Translations under genes and position numbers: made by a program
From: an uncultured Rubrobacteraceae bacterium
GTDB lineage: Bacteria > Actinomycetota > Rubrobacteria > Rubrobacterales > Rubrobacteraceae
Length of the DNA: 64,000 bases
Direction: 5' to 3'
Assembly: GCA_902806095.1 (NCBI GenBank)
Contig: CADCVF010000057.1
Span: 1-64,000, forward strand
Shown: positions 25,533 to 33,999 of the stretch, one piece after another
Layout of the letters: each line of letters starts with the position of its first letter
Position numbering within the stretch: the first letter of the stretch is position 1
Notes under the pieces: generated by a model
Seen by the model: the letters and a program-made list of their open reading frames with translations, nothing else
Told to the model about the DNA's origin: nothing
Databases searched by the model: none

Positions 25533-26252
25533 ATGTATGCGGTGATCTCGGACATCCACGGCAACCTCGAGGCCCTCGAAGCCGTCCTTGACGACGTGCC
25601 CGAGGACGTAGAGACTATCTTCTGCCTCGGCGACGTCATCGGCTACGGGGCGAACCCGGACGAGTGCTGCGACATCGTGCGCTCTCTGGGGATGCCGACG
25701 ATCTCGGGCAACCACGACCTCGCCGTTACCGACCTCGACACAGACCTGAACTGGTTCAACCCGACGGCCGCTGCGGCCGTGCTGTGGACGCGGAAACACC
25801 TGGGCGAGGAGAACGCCGAGTTCCTGCGTACGAGGCCGCGCATGATGCGGACCGGGGAGGCGCTCTTCGTCCACGGCTCTGTACGGGATCCCGATGAGTA
25901 CATAATCAACAAGATCTCCGCGCAGGACAACCTCGCGATGTTGAAGAACGAGTACCCTGACGTCCCGATCTGCTATTTCGGCCACACGCACGTCAAGGCC
26001 GTAGCGCCTTCTCCGAACGGCGCGATGTCAGGGGGACACACCCTGGATCTCCACTCCGGCGGCCCCTACCTGGTGAACCCCGGCTCTGTGGGCCAGCCGC
26101 GCGATGGGGATACGTTCGCCTCGTACGTGATCGCCGACGGCAAGAGCGTGCTCTATCGCTTTGTCGAATATGACATAAGGAAGGCTCAGGCCAAGATACG
26201 GGCCGCTGGCCTCCCCGACATGCTCGCAGACCGCCTGGCCATAGGCCGCTAG
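25533..26252 (+). CDS. Metallophosphoesterase (YfcE/diadenosine-type)
   Basis: A 239-residue calcineurin-like phosphoesterase with all signature motifs in order: SDIHGNLEAL (residues 5-14), CLGDVIGYGANP, ISGNHDLAV, LFVHGSVRDP and CYFGHTHVKAV. They supply the two-metal site for phosphoester hydrolysis. Small stand-alone members may act on cyclic nucleotides, diadenosine polyphosphates or phosphoproteins; the substrate is not known. It is divergent from tRNA-Arg and followed by DUF2203 and dtd on the same strand with tight spacing, so the three are likely an operon. Confidence 0.9.
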   Translation: MYAVISDIHGNLEALEAVLDDVPEDVETIFCLGDVIGYGANPDECCDIVRSLGMPTISGNHDLAVTDLDTDLNWFNPTAAAAVLWTRKHLGEENAEFLRTRPRMMRTGEALFVHGSVRDPDEYIINKISAQDNLAMLKNEYPDVPICYFGHTHVKAVAPSPNGAMSGGHTLDLHSGGPYLVNPGSVGQPRDGDTFASYVIADGKSVLYRFVEYDIRKAQAKIRAAGLPDMLADRLAIGR

Positions 26253-26264
26253 CCTTCCCCAGAA

Positions 26265-26651
26265 GTGGACCCCACCTTCCAGAGGCTCTTCACCGTCGAA
26301 GAAGCGAACGCCCTCCTACCCAGCTTGCGTGCGATCCTGGACGAAGTAGCGCTCCACCGCGACGCGCTGCGCGAGAGAGCCCCTCACATGGAGCCCATCC
26401 TGGAAGCTGCGCCAGGGAACGGCGGCGGGAAGGCAGGCTCTGAGTACGGCGTCGAAGCATACAACCTCTATCTGGCGATAGAGCGAATCAGGGAGCTAGG
26501 CGTCGTCCTCAAAGACCTGGACATCGGCCTGCTCGACTTCCCGCACGAGCGCGAGGGACGCGTCGTCTTCCTCTGCTGGCACCCGCCGGAAGAGAGCGTG
26601 GAGTACTGGCACGACCTCGACTCAGGCTACGCAGGCCGCCAACCACTCTAG
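26265..26651 (+). CDS. DUF2203 family protein
   Basis: A 128-residue protein beginning at a GTG. Signature segments are [20 protein letters not shown] (residues 8-27) and the C-terminal [19 protein letters not shown] followed by [15 protein letters not shown]. It is an uncharacterised soluble family found in actinobacteria, Chloroflexi and Deinococcus. It lies 12 bases behind the phosphoesterase and 5 bases ahead of dtd, so it is in one transcript with them. Function unknown. Confidence 0.85.
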   Translation: MDPTFQRLFTVEEANALLPSLRAILDEVALHRDALRERAPHMEPILEAAPGNGGGKAGSEYGVEAYNLYLAIERIRELGVVLKDLDIGLLDFPHEREGRVVFLCWHPPEESVEYWHDLDSGYAGRQPL

Positions 26652-26656
26652 AGACC

Positions 26657-27115
26657 TTGCGCATAGTCCTCCAGCGCGTCAAAGAAGCATCCGTTACGGT
26701 CGCTGGAGAGAAGATCTCCGGCATAGGCCCCGGCCTCCTGTTGCTGGTCGGCGTCGCCGACGGAGACGGCGAACCAGAAGCGGACTGGCTGGCCGAGAAG
26801 ATAGCGGGACTGAGAATCATGGCCGACGAACGAGAGAAGATGAACCGCAGCGTCAGAGACGTGGGAGGGGCCATCCTCGCCGTCTCTCAATTCACCCTCC
26901 TCGCGGACACACGCAAAGGAAGGCGTCCCAGCTTCGTCGGAGCGGCCCCGCCCGAAGAAGCCACACGCCTCTTAGACTACTTCTGCGAACGGCTCCGCGC
27001 AGCGGGCGTGGACCAGGTCGAGACAGGCCGCTTCGGCGCGATGATGGACGTATCGCTCGTCAACGACGGCCCCGTCACGATAGTCTTGGAAAGCCCGCCG
27101 CCTGTCGGCGGCTAG
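26657..27115 (+). CDS. dtd: D-aminoacyl-tRNA deacylase
   Basis: A 152-residue enzyme that removes D-amino acids (and glycine from tRNA-Ala) from mischarged tRNA. Both signatures are present: [17 protein letters not shown] (near residue 77) and [11 protein letters not shown] (near 136), which form the shared active site of the dimer. It starts at TTG 26657. The last codons (PPVGG, TAG) lie in a GCCGCC/GGCGGC hairpin and in the first motif of a dispersed repeat, so its C-terminus was remodelled by that repeat. Confidence 0.93.
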   Translation: MRIVLQRVKEASVTVAGEKISGIGPGLLLLVGVADGDGEPEADWLAEKIAGLRIMADEREKMNRSVRDVGGAILAVSQFTLLADTRKGRRPSFVGAAPPEEATRLLDYFCERLRAAGVDQVETGRFGAMMDVSLVNDGPVTIVLESPPPVGG

Positions 27116-27335
27116 TCAGCACGCTCGGGCCTTTGGCCTTCGCTTGTCAGCACGCCGCCTCCCTCCGATCGGCGGCTCTCAGCACTTCAGCAACTCCTCT
27201 GAGGAAGCCACCACGAGCATCAAACCCAACGGTCGCGGGCAGCGGTTCTTCGTGCGCAGCCGGGCGAGGCCGGAACGGGAGAAGCTTACATGCTGACGAG
27301 CGAGGGCCTGAAAGGCCGGAAGCGTGCTGACTAGC
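27112..27335. repeat. Dispersed TCAGCA-type repeat, copy 2
   Basis: It fills the gap between the converging dtd and ABC-F genes. It begins GCTAGTCAGCACG at 27111 and ends, inverted, with CGTGCTGACTAGC at 27335, so both neighbours obtain TAG stops from it. Inside are GTCAGCACG and CTCAGCACTTCAGC units alternating with hairpins such as GGGCCTTTGGCC, CGCCGCCT...CGGCGGC and GGCCTGAAAGGCC. Confidence 0.8.
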
Positions 27336-28974
27336 TGCCGTAGGCAGCGTGCTGAAACGCTGTTCTTCGCCAGTCGCTGTAGCCTCCTGTGTGGCGGTGC
27401 ACTTCGCCTTCGCTGACTTCGACTATGCCGTCGGCGATACGGTCGAGGAAGTAGCGGTCGTGCGAGACGAAGATCACTGTGCCGGGGAACCGTTCGAGTT
27501 CGGCTTCGAGGATCTCCAGCGAGTCTATGTCGAGGTGGTTTGTCGGCTCATCGAGGACGAGGCAGTTCGGTTCTCGTAGCATGATCAGGAGCAGTTGTAG
27601 CCGGGTGCGCTCTCCTCCGCTCAGTGATGTCACAGGCGCCCTGACCTGCTCGTAGCGGAACAGGAATCGCCCGAGCAACTTCACGGCCTCGCCCTCGTAC
27701 ATTGGCCTGGCGTCCCTCACGAGCCCTAGCGGTGAGGCGCCGGGTGGCGGTTCGTCGTTCTGGGCGAGGTAACCGATGTCTATAGATGGGCCTGCCCAGC
27801 GCTCGCCTTCCGTCGGGGGGATGACGCCGGCGAGGAGCTTCGCGAGCACGCTCTTGCCAGCGCCGTTCGGCCCGATTATCCCGAGGCGCTCGCCGCGCGA
27901 GACGGTAAGATCTACTCCAATGAGGACCGGAAATTCGTCGAAGGCAACACCTACGTCCTGGAGTTCGATCACCTTCCTGCCACCCCTTACCCTGCCGCGG
28001 AGCTCCAGCCCTATCTTGCGCCGCTCCAGCACGGGGCGTTCGACCTTGTCCATGCGGTCGATCTGGCGCTGTTTGTTGCGGGCCTGCTTGATGTGACGTT
28101 CGAATACGACCATGCTGGCCCAGAGCTTGAAGCGCCGGATCGCCTCTTCGAGTCGCGCTATCTCCTTCTGCTGCGAGACGTAGAGTTGCTGCTGTCGTTT
28201 GAGCTTGAGTTCACGCGCCACGGTATAAGCCGAATAGTTGCCTGGCCAGGATATGATCCTCCCGTTTTCGAGCTCGGCGATCTCCTCCACCGTCTCGTCG
28301 AGCATGTAGCGGTCGTGGGAGACGATGACGACGGCACCATCGAACGTGCGGACGATCGCCTCCAAGAGCTCCCTGCGCCCGGCGTCGAGGTGGGCTTCTG
28401 GTTCGTCGAGGAGCAAGACGTTTGGACACCCCGCCAGACAGGAAGCCAGGACTGCCAGTTTGCGCTGCCCGCCGCTAAGATCCCTCATAGGACGATCGAT
28501 GTCGCCGTCACCAAGACCAAGCGACCCCAGGTAGCCGCGTGACTCGCCCTCGAAGCCTGGCCCGCCGAGCTCCGTGAAGCGGCGAAAGAGCCTCTCCTGA
28601 CGCTCGAGCACCCGCTGCATCCGGCGCAGGTCGGCCGTCACCCCTGGCGAGCCGAGCTGTTCCTCGCAGACTCGAAGCTCCCCCTGGAGCTCCGAGATCT
28701 CGGGCCGCGCCGCGCGTACGACCTCCATCGGCGTGCGCGCATCACCCTCGACATACTGGGGCAAAGATGCGACGCTCAGACCGCGGCGCCGGATCACCTC
28801 CCCCCCATCGACATCCTCCGTTCCTGCGAGGATGCGAAGCACTGTGGACTTGCCAGCGCCATTTGCACCGACGAGCCCGATCCTCGCCCCCGCGTTCACG
28901 TTCATAGACAAATCCCGCAGCACGGCCCGGCCTCCGTAGAACTTCTCTACGGAACTCAATCCGATGAGGGTCAT
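27331..28974 (-). CDS. ABC-F family ATPase (duplicated ABC domains)
   Basis: A 547-residue soluble protein with two ABC domains. The first has Walker A GANGAGKST and signature LSGGQRKL with DEP-E-AHLD in place of the usual DEPTNHLD. The second has GPNGAGKSV, LSGGERTRLQ and DEPTNHLDID. A linker rich in R, K and Q (about residues 235-320) is the P-site tRNA-interaction motif of ABC-F translation factors. No membrane domain is present. The start ATG 28974 has GGAGG at perfect spacing. The C-terminal residues FQHAAYGS and the stop come from the adjoining dispersed repeat. It could be a translation factor or an antibiotic-resistance protein; sequence alone does not decide. Confidence 0.9.
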   Translation of the reverse strand: MTLIGLSSVEKFYGGRAVLRDLSMNVNAGARIGLVGANGAGKSTVLRILAGTEDVDGGEVIRRRGLSVASLPQYVEGDARTPMEVVRAARPEISELQGELRVCEEQLGSPGVTADLRRMQRVLERQERLFRRFTELGGPGFEGESRGYLGSLGLGDGDIDRPMRDLSGGQRKLAVLASCLAGCPNVLLLDEPEAHLDAGRRELLEAIVRTFDGAVVIVSHDRYMLDETVEEIAELENGRIISWPGNYSAYTVARELKLKRQQQLYVSQQKEIARLEEAIRRFKLWASMVVFERHIKQARNKQRQIDRMDKVERPVLERRKIGLELRGRVRGGRKVIELQDVGVAFDEFPVLIGVDLTVSRGERLGIIGPNGAGKSVLAKLLAGVIPPTEGERWAGPSIDIGYLAQNDEPPPGASPLGLVRDARPMYEGEAVKLLGRFLFRYEQVRAPVTSLSGGERTRLQLLLIMLREPNCLVLDEPTNHLDIDSLEILEAELERFPGTVIFVSHDRYFLDRIADGIVEVSEGEVHRHTGGYSDWRRTAFQHAAYGS

Positions 28975-29073
28975 GCGATCCTCCACGCTTTGGCACGACA
29001 TAGGTTTCTCATCGGACTAATGATGATACCCGTACGGAACCGGCGCATCCCCCATTTGGGTGATCTTCGAGAA

Positions 29074-29868
29074 CTAAGCACTCTGCACCAGACCTTCGAT
29101 GTACACGGTCGCAGGACGTGTGTAGCCCTCGCCCAGAATCCGGGTGCGCATGGCATCGAGGCTTTCGCGTATTCGCCGCGCTGTCGCCGGCGGCAGCGAG
29201 GACAACTCTGTAGGTTCGTCTTCGGCCAGGACCAGCTTTCCGAGGTGACGGATTCGTTGTGGTGGAAATACTTGCCACCGCAGGTTCGTGAGAAGCTCAT
29301 TGTGTAAGCCCACGAGACCTTCTGGCGCCCCGATCCCGTAGGGCTGGCTTGCGTAAGCCTCACGTCTCAACTCCGCCTCCAGCCTCTCGTCTTCGAGCTG
29401 GACTGCTTCCTCGGAATCGACGAAGTCGCCCGTCGCCACCCTACCGCCGGGTCGAGCCACAGAGCAAAGCGCTGCGAGCGCATCTTCCGCCGTCCTCTCC
29501 TTTACGTCCAGCTCGTGGAAGAGGCCGGAGGAGTAGACGAGGTCGAAGGTTCCCGAGGCGAACGACAACCCGAAGACGTCTCCTGCGAGAATAAGGACTG
29601 GGGCTACGAATCCCGCCTCGCCAATAGAAGCTTGCGTCTCATCGACACGTTCAGCGTCCATGTCGATTGCGGTGACGCTACCGCCTTCTCCTATCCGCTG
29701 GCTGAGGCCCTCGATCCAGAGCGGTGAGGAGCCTCCTGCGTAGAGTACGTCGAGGTCCCTGATGTTCCCGAGCAGGTCGAGCTCGCGGTCGCAGAAGGCG
29801 ATGAGGTCGTCTTCGAGCTCCTCTCGCTCTCCCGGCGTCAGGGGGTCACCTTTGTATAATCTCTGCAT
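29074..29868 (-). CDS. Class I SAM-dependent methyltransferase
   Basis: A 264-residue protein. The SAM-binding Rossmann motifs are LDVLYAGGSSPLWIEGLSQR (degenerate motif I), VTAIDMDAERVDET (acidic loop) and FDLVYSSGLFHELD (motif IV). Typical VARPGGRVATGDFVD comes next. Substrate unknown. The ATG at 29868 shares two bases with the oppositely directed ATG of the second ABC-F gene (both lie in CATG), so there is no 5' untranslated region on either side in the DNA. Longer starts would run through the ABC-F coding sequence. Confidence 0.82.
   Translation of the reverse strand: MQRLYKGDPLTPGEREELEDDLIAFCDRELDLLGNIRDLDVLYAGGSSPLWIEGLSQRIGEGGSVTAIDMDAERVDETQASIGEAGFVAPVLILAGDVFGLSFASGTFDLVYSSGLFHELDVKERTAEDALAALCSVARPGGRVATGDFVDSEEAVQLEDERLEAELRREAYASQPYGIGAPEGLVGLHNELLTNLRWQVFPPQRIRHLGKLVLAEDEPTELSSLPPATARRIRESLDAMRTRILGEGYTRPATVYIEGLVQSA
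29855..29860 (+). promoter_or_regulatory. -10 box of the second ABC-F gene, inside the methyltransferase CDS
   Basis: A perfect TATAAT, 6 bases before the ATG at 29867, so transcription should start at or next to the first base of the codon. It lies within the coding sequence of the divergent methyltransferase. Confidence 0.65.
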
Positions 29869-31765
29869 GAAGGTAATTGTCGCAAGTGACATCGTAAAGT
29901 ACCATGGTGGAGACCTGAAGGTCCTCTCTGGCGCGACGCTCTCGGTGGAGGCCGGGGAGAAGATCGGGCTCGTCGGACGCAACGGCGCTGGGAAGACGAC
30001 CCTCCTCGATATACTGGCCGGACACTCGGAACCCGACTCGGGCTCGGTCGAGCATCCTGGCGGCGCGAAGGTCGGGATGACGGCCCAAAAACTCTACGCC
30101 GGAGAACGGGGCGCCCTCTCTCTGCAACAAGAGATCATCTCCGCCTTCGAGCCCCTGATGGCCCGCGAGAGGCAGTTGGAGGAGCTTGGTACACGTCTCT
30201 CCGAGGACCCCTCGAACGCCCTCATGGAACGATATGGCAAGTTTCAGAGCGAGTTCGAGCGGGACGGCGGCTACGAGTACCGCGCGCGGGCGGCCTCGAC
30301 CATCTCTTCACTTGGGTTCGCCCCCGAGGACTGGAAGCGTCCCGTGGGCTCTTTCTCGGGCGGAGAGCAGGGCCGCATCGCCCTGGCCAGATTGCTTATG
30401 GAGGAGCCTGACCTCATCCTCCTCGACGAGCCGACCAACCACCTCGATCTGCGCGCCATAGAGTGGCTCGAGAGCTTCGTCAAGGGGGCGAGGAGCGCCG
30501 TCATCGTCGTCTCCCACGACCGCTACTTCCTCGACGCCGTCGCCGGTTCGATGCTGGAGCTCGAGGATGGCCGTTTGACCCGCTACCCAGGCAACTACAG
30601 CAAGTACGTGGCCGAGAAACGGGCCCGCGAGGAGCAACTCGCCCGCAAAGCGAAGGCCAACGCCGAACGCAGGGCGCAACTCGAACGATTCGTCGAGAAA
30701 AACAGGGCTAAGGCGAGTAAGGCCAGCCAGGCCAGGAGCAAGCAGAAGCTCCTCGACAGTATGGAGAAGATAGAGGATCCGAGGAGATCATCGAAGAACG
30801 TAAGGCTCGACCTCGGCGGGCAGACCGCGCGGGCCGGGCGCGTCGTGCTCGAGATGGAGAACGTGCGCTACGCCCACGAGGACGCCGACGAGCCGCTCCT
30901 GGAAGGCCTGGACCTCGTTATCGAGCGCGGGGAGAGGGTTGCCTTGCTCGGTCCCAACGGGACAGGGAAGAGCACGATCATGCGCCTCGCTACAGGAGAA
31001 CTCTCTCCCCAGAGAGGCATGGTCAGGCCAGGCAACAACGTAAGGCTCGCCTACCAGGACCAGCAGTTAGCCCGCCTCGACGACTCCAAGACCGTCCTTG
31101 GGGAGGCGATGGACGCGACGGGGTTCGACGCCCCCGAGGCCCGCGACCTTCTCGGCGCCTTCCTGTTCTCCGGCGACGACGTCTTCAAGAGAGTGAGATC
31201 TCTCTCCGGCGGCGAGAGGAACCGTCTGAGCCTGGCCGAGATAGTAGTGAGCGGTGCGAACCTCCTGCTGCTCGACGAGCCTACCAACAACCTCGACATC
31301 CCTGCCCGCGAGGCCCTGGAAGATTCGCTGCTCGAGTACAGCGGCACGATGTTTTTCATCTCCCACGACCGCTACTTCCTGCGCAAGCTGGCGACCAGGG
31401 TCGTGGACCTTGAAGGCAGGAAGCTTAGGAACTACCTCGGTGGCTACGACTACTACCGTTCCCACCTCAGGCTGGACGAGGACTCGAAAGGCAGAAAGGG
31501 CCGCCAGCGCCAGCGCGTCAGGCCGGGCCAGAGCAAAGAGCAGAACATCCTTGCCACCCGCCTCGTCGCTGTAGAGGGTGAGATCGACGCCACCGAGCGC
31601 CGCGTGGCCAGCCTCGAAAAGGAGCTGGCCACCTCAGAGCTCTACTCCGACGATAAACGCTCCCGCGAAGTCTTCACCGAACACCGCCAACTGAAGAGCA
31701 CACTGGACGGCTTGTACGCCGATTGGGGACAGCTACTCGAAGAAGCGGAAGAAACAGGACTTTGA
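29867..31765 (+). CDS. ABC-F family ATPase (Uup/EttA-like)
   Basis: A 632-residue ABC-F protein. The first ABC domain has GLVGRNGAGKTTLLDILAGH, FSGGEQGRIALARLL and DEPTNHLDLRAIEWL; the second has GPNGTGKSTIMRL, LSGGERNRLSLAEIV and DEPTNNLDIPA. The interdomain linker (about residues 235-320) is K/R-rich. After the second domain comes a basic segment and a C-terminal coiled coil (VEGEIDATERRVASLEKELA), as in Uup-type members. It probably acts on the ribosome. The mRNA is apparently leaderless. With the ABC-F at 27331-28974 this makes two paralogues within 5 kb. Confidence 0.92.
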   Translation: MKVIVASDIVKYHGGDLKVLSGATLSVEAGEKIGLVGRNGAGKTTLLDILAGHSEPDSGSVEHPGGAKVGMTAQKLYAGERGALSLQQEIISAFEPLMARERQLEELGTRLSEDPSNALMERYGKFQSEFERDGGYEYRARAASTISSLGFAPEDWKRPVGSFSGGEQGRIALARLLMEEPDLILLDEPTNHLDLRAIEWLESFVKGARSAVIVVSHDRYFLDAVAGSMLELEDGRLTRYPGNYSKYVAEKRAREEQLARKAKANAERRAQLERFVEKNRAKASKASQARSKQKLLDSMEKIEDPRRSSKNVRLDLGGQTARAGRVVLEMENVRYAHEDADEPLLEGLDLVIERGERVALLGPNGTGKSTIMRLATGELSPQRGMVRPGNNVRLAYQDQQLARLDDSKTVLGEAMDATGFDAPEARDLLGAFLFSGDDVFKRVRSLSGGERNRLSLAEIVVSGANLLLLDEPTNNLDIPAREALEDSLLEYSGTMFFISHDRYFLRKLATRVVDLEGRKLRNYLGGYDYYRSHLRLDEDSKGRKGRQRQRVRPGQSKEQNILATRLVAVEGEIDATERRVASLEKELATSELYSDDKRSREVFTEHRQLKSTLDGLYADWGQLLEEAEETGL

Positions 31766-31905
31766 AGGCTTCAGGCAACAAGCTTTCCGCAGCCTACCTT
31801 CACCAGGCTCTCTAATCTCAGAGCAGAATCTCACGTTTCCTCGGACGTGTACGAACGTTTCTGGATACCAGAGTCTGGTAGCAAAACGCCTGGAACCTGC
31901 AAGAG

Positions 31906-31979
31906 TCGGGACGAGAGGATTTGAACCTCCGACCTCCTCGTCCCGAACGAGGCGCGCTACCAGGCTGCGCTACGTCCCG
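31906..31979 (-). tRNA. tRNA-Pro (anticodon CGG)
   Basis: A 74-base cloverleaf: acceptor CGGGACG/CGTCCCG, D-arm GCGC...GCGC, anticodon stem CCTCG/CGAGG with loop TTCGGGA, and T-arm GGAGG-TTCAAAT-CCTCT, discriminator A. The anticodon CGG reads CCG. CCA is not encoded. Confidence 0.93.
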
Positions 31980-32027
31980 ACTGTGAGGCTGATTGTATCA
32001 GCTAGGTAATAGGTTTCAGGCTGATGC

Positions 32028-33098
32028 CTAGACAGCGATGAAAGCCGTATCGCGACCGGCGTAGAGTTCGAGAGCGCTGGCTATGGCTTCGGCGACGGTT
32101 GCGGGATAGTAGGGGTCGGAGGCGAGGTCTAGTTCTTCGGCGTTGGTAAGGTGCAGGGGCTCGAGGATTATGGCCGGGATGTTCGTCTCGCGCAGGATCT
32201 CGAAAGATCTACCGAACTCCCCGATATCGCGGGTACCTAAAGTCTGGCTGATGCACCGCTGCAGATAGGCGGCAGCCATCCTGCCCCTGTGCGACTCATA
32301 GCCGAGCCGCCCGAAGTAGAAGGAAGCTGTGCCGCAGGCGGTCGGGGTCGGGTGGGAAGCGTGGTGGACGGAGACGACCATCTTCGCCCCCGAGGAGTTG
32401 GCGAGGAAGGCTCTGTCGGCCGCCGAGACCTCCTCGTCACCGCTCCTGGTCAAGAGGACTTCTCTAGCAGGCAGGATCTGGGCCAGCTCCTGGGCGACGG
32501 CGAGGTTCAAGTCTGCCTCGGAGAGCCCGACCGGGCTCTCGTACCCTGTTTCCCTGCCGCCGTGGGCGGCGTCAACGACTATGGACCCGGAGAAGAGATC
32601 ATCGGTGAAGTACCCTCCGCTCTTGTCCGGGAGCTGGTGGGTTCCGAGGGATTGTGCGGCGAAGGTGTTCAAAACCTTGAAGACCGTGGCATCGACCACC
32701 CCGTCGTCCTGCAGGCCTGCGTTCCTCTGGAAGTCGCGAACGGCCCTGACGGTACGTGGGTCGAACAGGCCGTTGACGGCGCCGGGGTCGAACCCAAGGT
32801 CGTCGAGCATCTGCTGGAGTTCGACGACGTCAGCGCCTCTAAAGGGCGGCTGCCTGAGGTATAGCAGGCGTCCTCCTGGCCTGTAGCCGGCCTCCACGAT
32901 CTCGCGCCAGCTGATAGGCCCGACGAGCCCATCAGCGAGGAGCCCAAGTTGCTGCTGGAAGGCCCTAACAGCGAGCTCTGTCCTCTCCCTGAAGACGCCG
33001 TCTATGCCCCTGTTTCCCAGGTCAAAGCCAAGAGCCTGCAGGCGGGTCTGGAGGTCGACGACCTCACGCCCCCTGTCTCCCCTACGCAGCGTACGCAC
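32028..33098 (-). CDS. N-acetylmuramoyl-L-alanine amidase with two PG-binding domains
   Basis: A 356-residue protein with two peptidoglycan-binding-1 repeats at about residues 5-65 (VVDLQTRLQALGFDL) and 80-145 (VVELQQMLDDLGFDPGAVNG). An Amidase_3 catalytic domain follows from about 170. It shows IVVDAAHGGRETG (first zinc His), VVSVHHASH (third ligand) and the catalytic-glutamate region PAIILEPLHLTN. No signal peptide is seen, as in actinobacterial CwlM-type proteins, which can be cytoplasmic regulators of peptidoglycan synthesis. Both an enzymatic and a regulatory role are possible. Confidence 0.88.
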   Translation of the reverse strand: MRTLRRGDRGREVVDLQTRLQALGFDLGNRGIDGVFRERTELAVRAFQQQLGLLADGLVGPISWREIVEAGYRPGGRLLYLRQPPFRGADVVELQQMLDDLGFDPGAVNGLFDPRTVRAVRDFQRNAGLQDDGVVDATVFKVLNTFAAQSLGTHQLPDKSGGYFTDDLFSGSIVVDAAHGGRETGYESPVGLSEADLNLAVAQELAQILPAREVLLTRSGDEEVSAADRAFLANSSGAKMVVSVHHASHPTPTACGTASFYFGRLGYESHRGRMAAAYLQRCISQTLGTRDIGEFGRSFEILRETNIPAIILEPLHLTNAEELDLASDPYYPATVAEAIASALELYAGRDTAFIAV

Positions 33099-33212
33099 GT
33101 ACCCGACCGGTCTCCCCTCTTTCCTCGCTCAGTCTTCGAGCCGGCCAACGCGTGAGCGCCGGGTCCCGTGAGGATGCCCGGCGCTCCGGAGAGCAGACTC
33201 TTGCTCTTTCCC

Positions 33213-33482
33213 CTAGCTCTCGACTATCCCCAGGATGTCGTCAGCGTCGAGGATCATATAGTCCTCTCCGTCGAGGCTGATCTCGGTGCCCGAGTACTTG
33301 GCGAAGACGATGACGTCGCCCTCGCTGACCTTGACCCCGTTCTCGAACTGGCCGACGGCGACGACCTCGGCCGTCTGCGGCTTCTCCTTGGCCGTGTCAG
33401 GCAGGACTATCCCCGAGGCTGTCGTCTCCTCGCGCTCGACGATCTGGACGAGCGCCCGCTCTCCCAAAGGCTTGAACTTCAT
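33213..33482 (-). CDS. groES: Co-chaperonin GroES
   Basis: An 89-residue protein with the family segments [20 protein letters not shown] (mobile loop with SGIVLP) and [20 protein letters not shown]. It caps the GroEL chamber. GroEL is not next to it here, which is unusual for groES but common where actinobacterial groEL genes are dispersed. It lies between the amidase and thioredoxin genes on the same strand. I found no CIRCE-like inverted repeat upstream. Confidence 0.95.
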   Translation of the reverse strand: MKFKPLGERALVQIVEREETTASGIVLPDTAKEKPQTAEVVAVGQFENGVKVSEGDVIVFAKYSGTEISLDGEDYMILDADDILGIVES

Positions 33483-33600
33483 TTCCCTTACCTCCTCGTA
33501 ACTTCGGACTTACTACGACGCCCCGCGCGACGTCCGGGCGTACCCGGCTCCACGGGACTTATGCGCCAGAGATTGTAACCGCGAGTGTTGCTCCTCGCAA

Positions 33601-33912
33601 TTACAGGCCAAGCTGTGCCGATAGCTGGTTCTTCGGCAGGGCTCCTATCGCCTGCTGGGTGACCTGTCCCTCCTCGAAACGGGCGATGGTCGGAATGCTC
33701 GAGATGCTGTAGTTCATCGCTGCCTGAGGGTTGTCGTCTACGTTGACCTTGACGAAAGTGACGTCCTGGCGCGACTCGGACATCTCTTCGAGGATCGGGG
33801 AGACCCGCCGGCAAGGCACGCACCACGGCGCCCAGAAATCTACTATGACGGGCCTCTCCGATCGCAGAACGTCGCTCTCGAAAGTCGCGTCCGTTACTTC
33901 GGCTACTGCCAT
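33601..33912 (-). CDS. trxA: Thioredoxin
   Basis: A 103-residue thioredoxin from ATG 33912 (GGAGG nine bases ahead). The active-site string is FWAPWCVPCRRVSPILEEM: the two cysteines are kept, but the usual Gly of C-G-P-C is Val, which may shift the redox potential. The cis-Pro is in ISSIPTIARFEEG. Apart from this the length and fold segments are standard. Upstream of it, on the same strand, is the phosphofructokinase-like gene. Confidence 0.93.
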   Translation of the reverse strand: MAVAEVTDATFESDVLRSERPVIVDFWAPWCVPCRRVSPILEEMSESRQDVTFVKVNVDDNPQAAMNYSISSIPTIARFEEGQVTQQAIGALPKNQLSAQLGL

Positions 33913-33999
33913 TATCTCGAACCTCCGTACTCTCTGGAAGTGATCTCCGCCGAACATTCTAGCACGAGAGCGGGGTCTTCTCGGGACCCTGAAAGTACT

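Noticed and set aside
33213-33482. Orphan groES as a sign of a moved chaperonin operon or prophage
   Set aside because: groES without adjacent groEL is not unusual in this type of bacterium, and neighbours are housekeeping genes.
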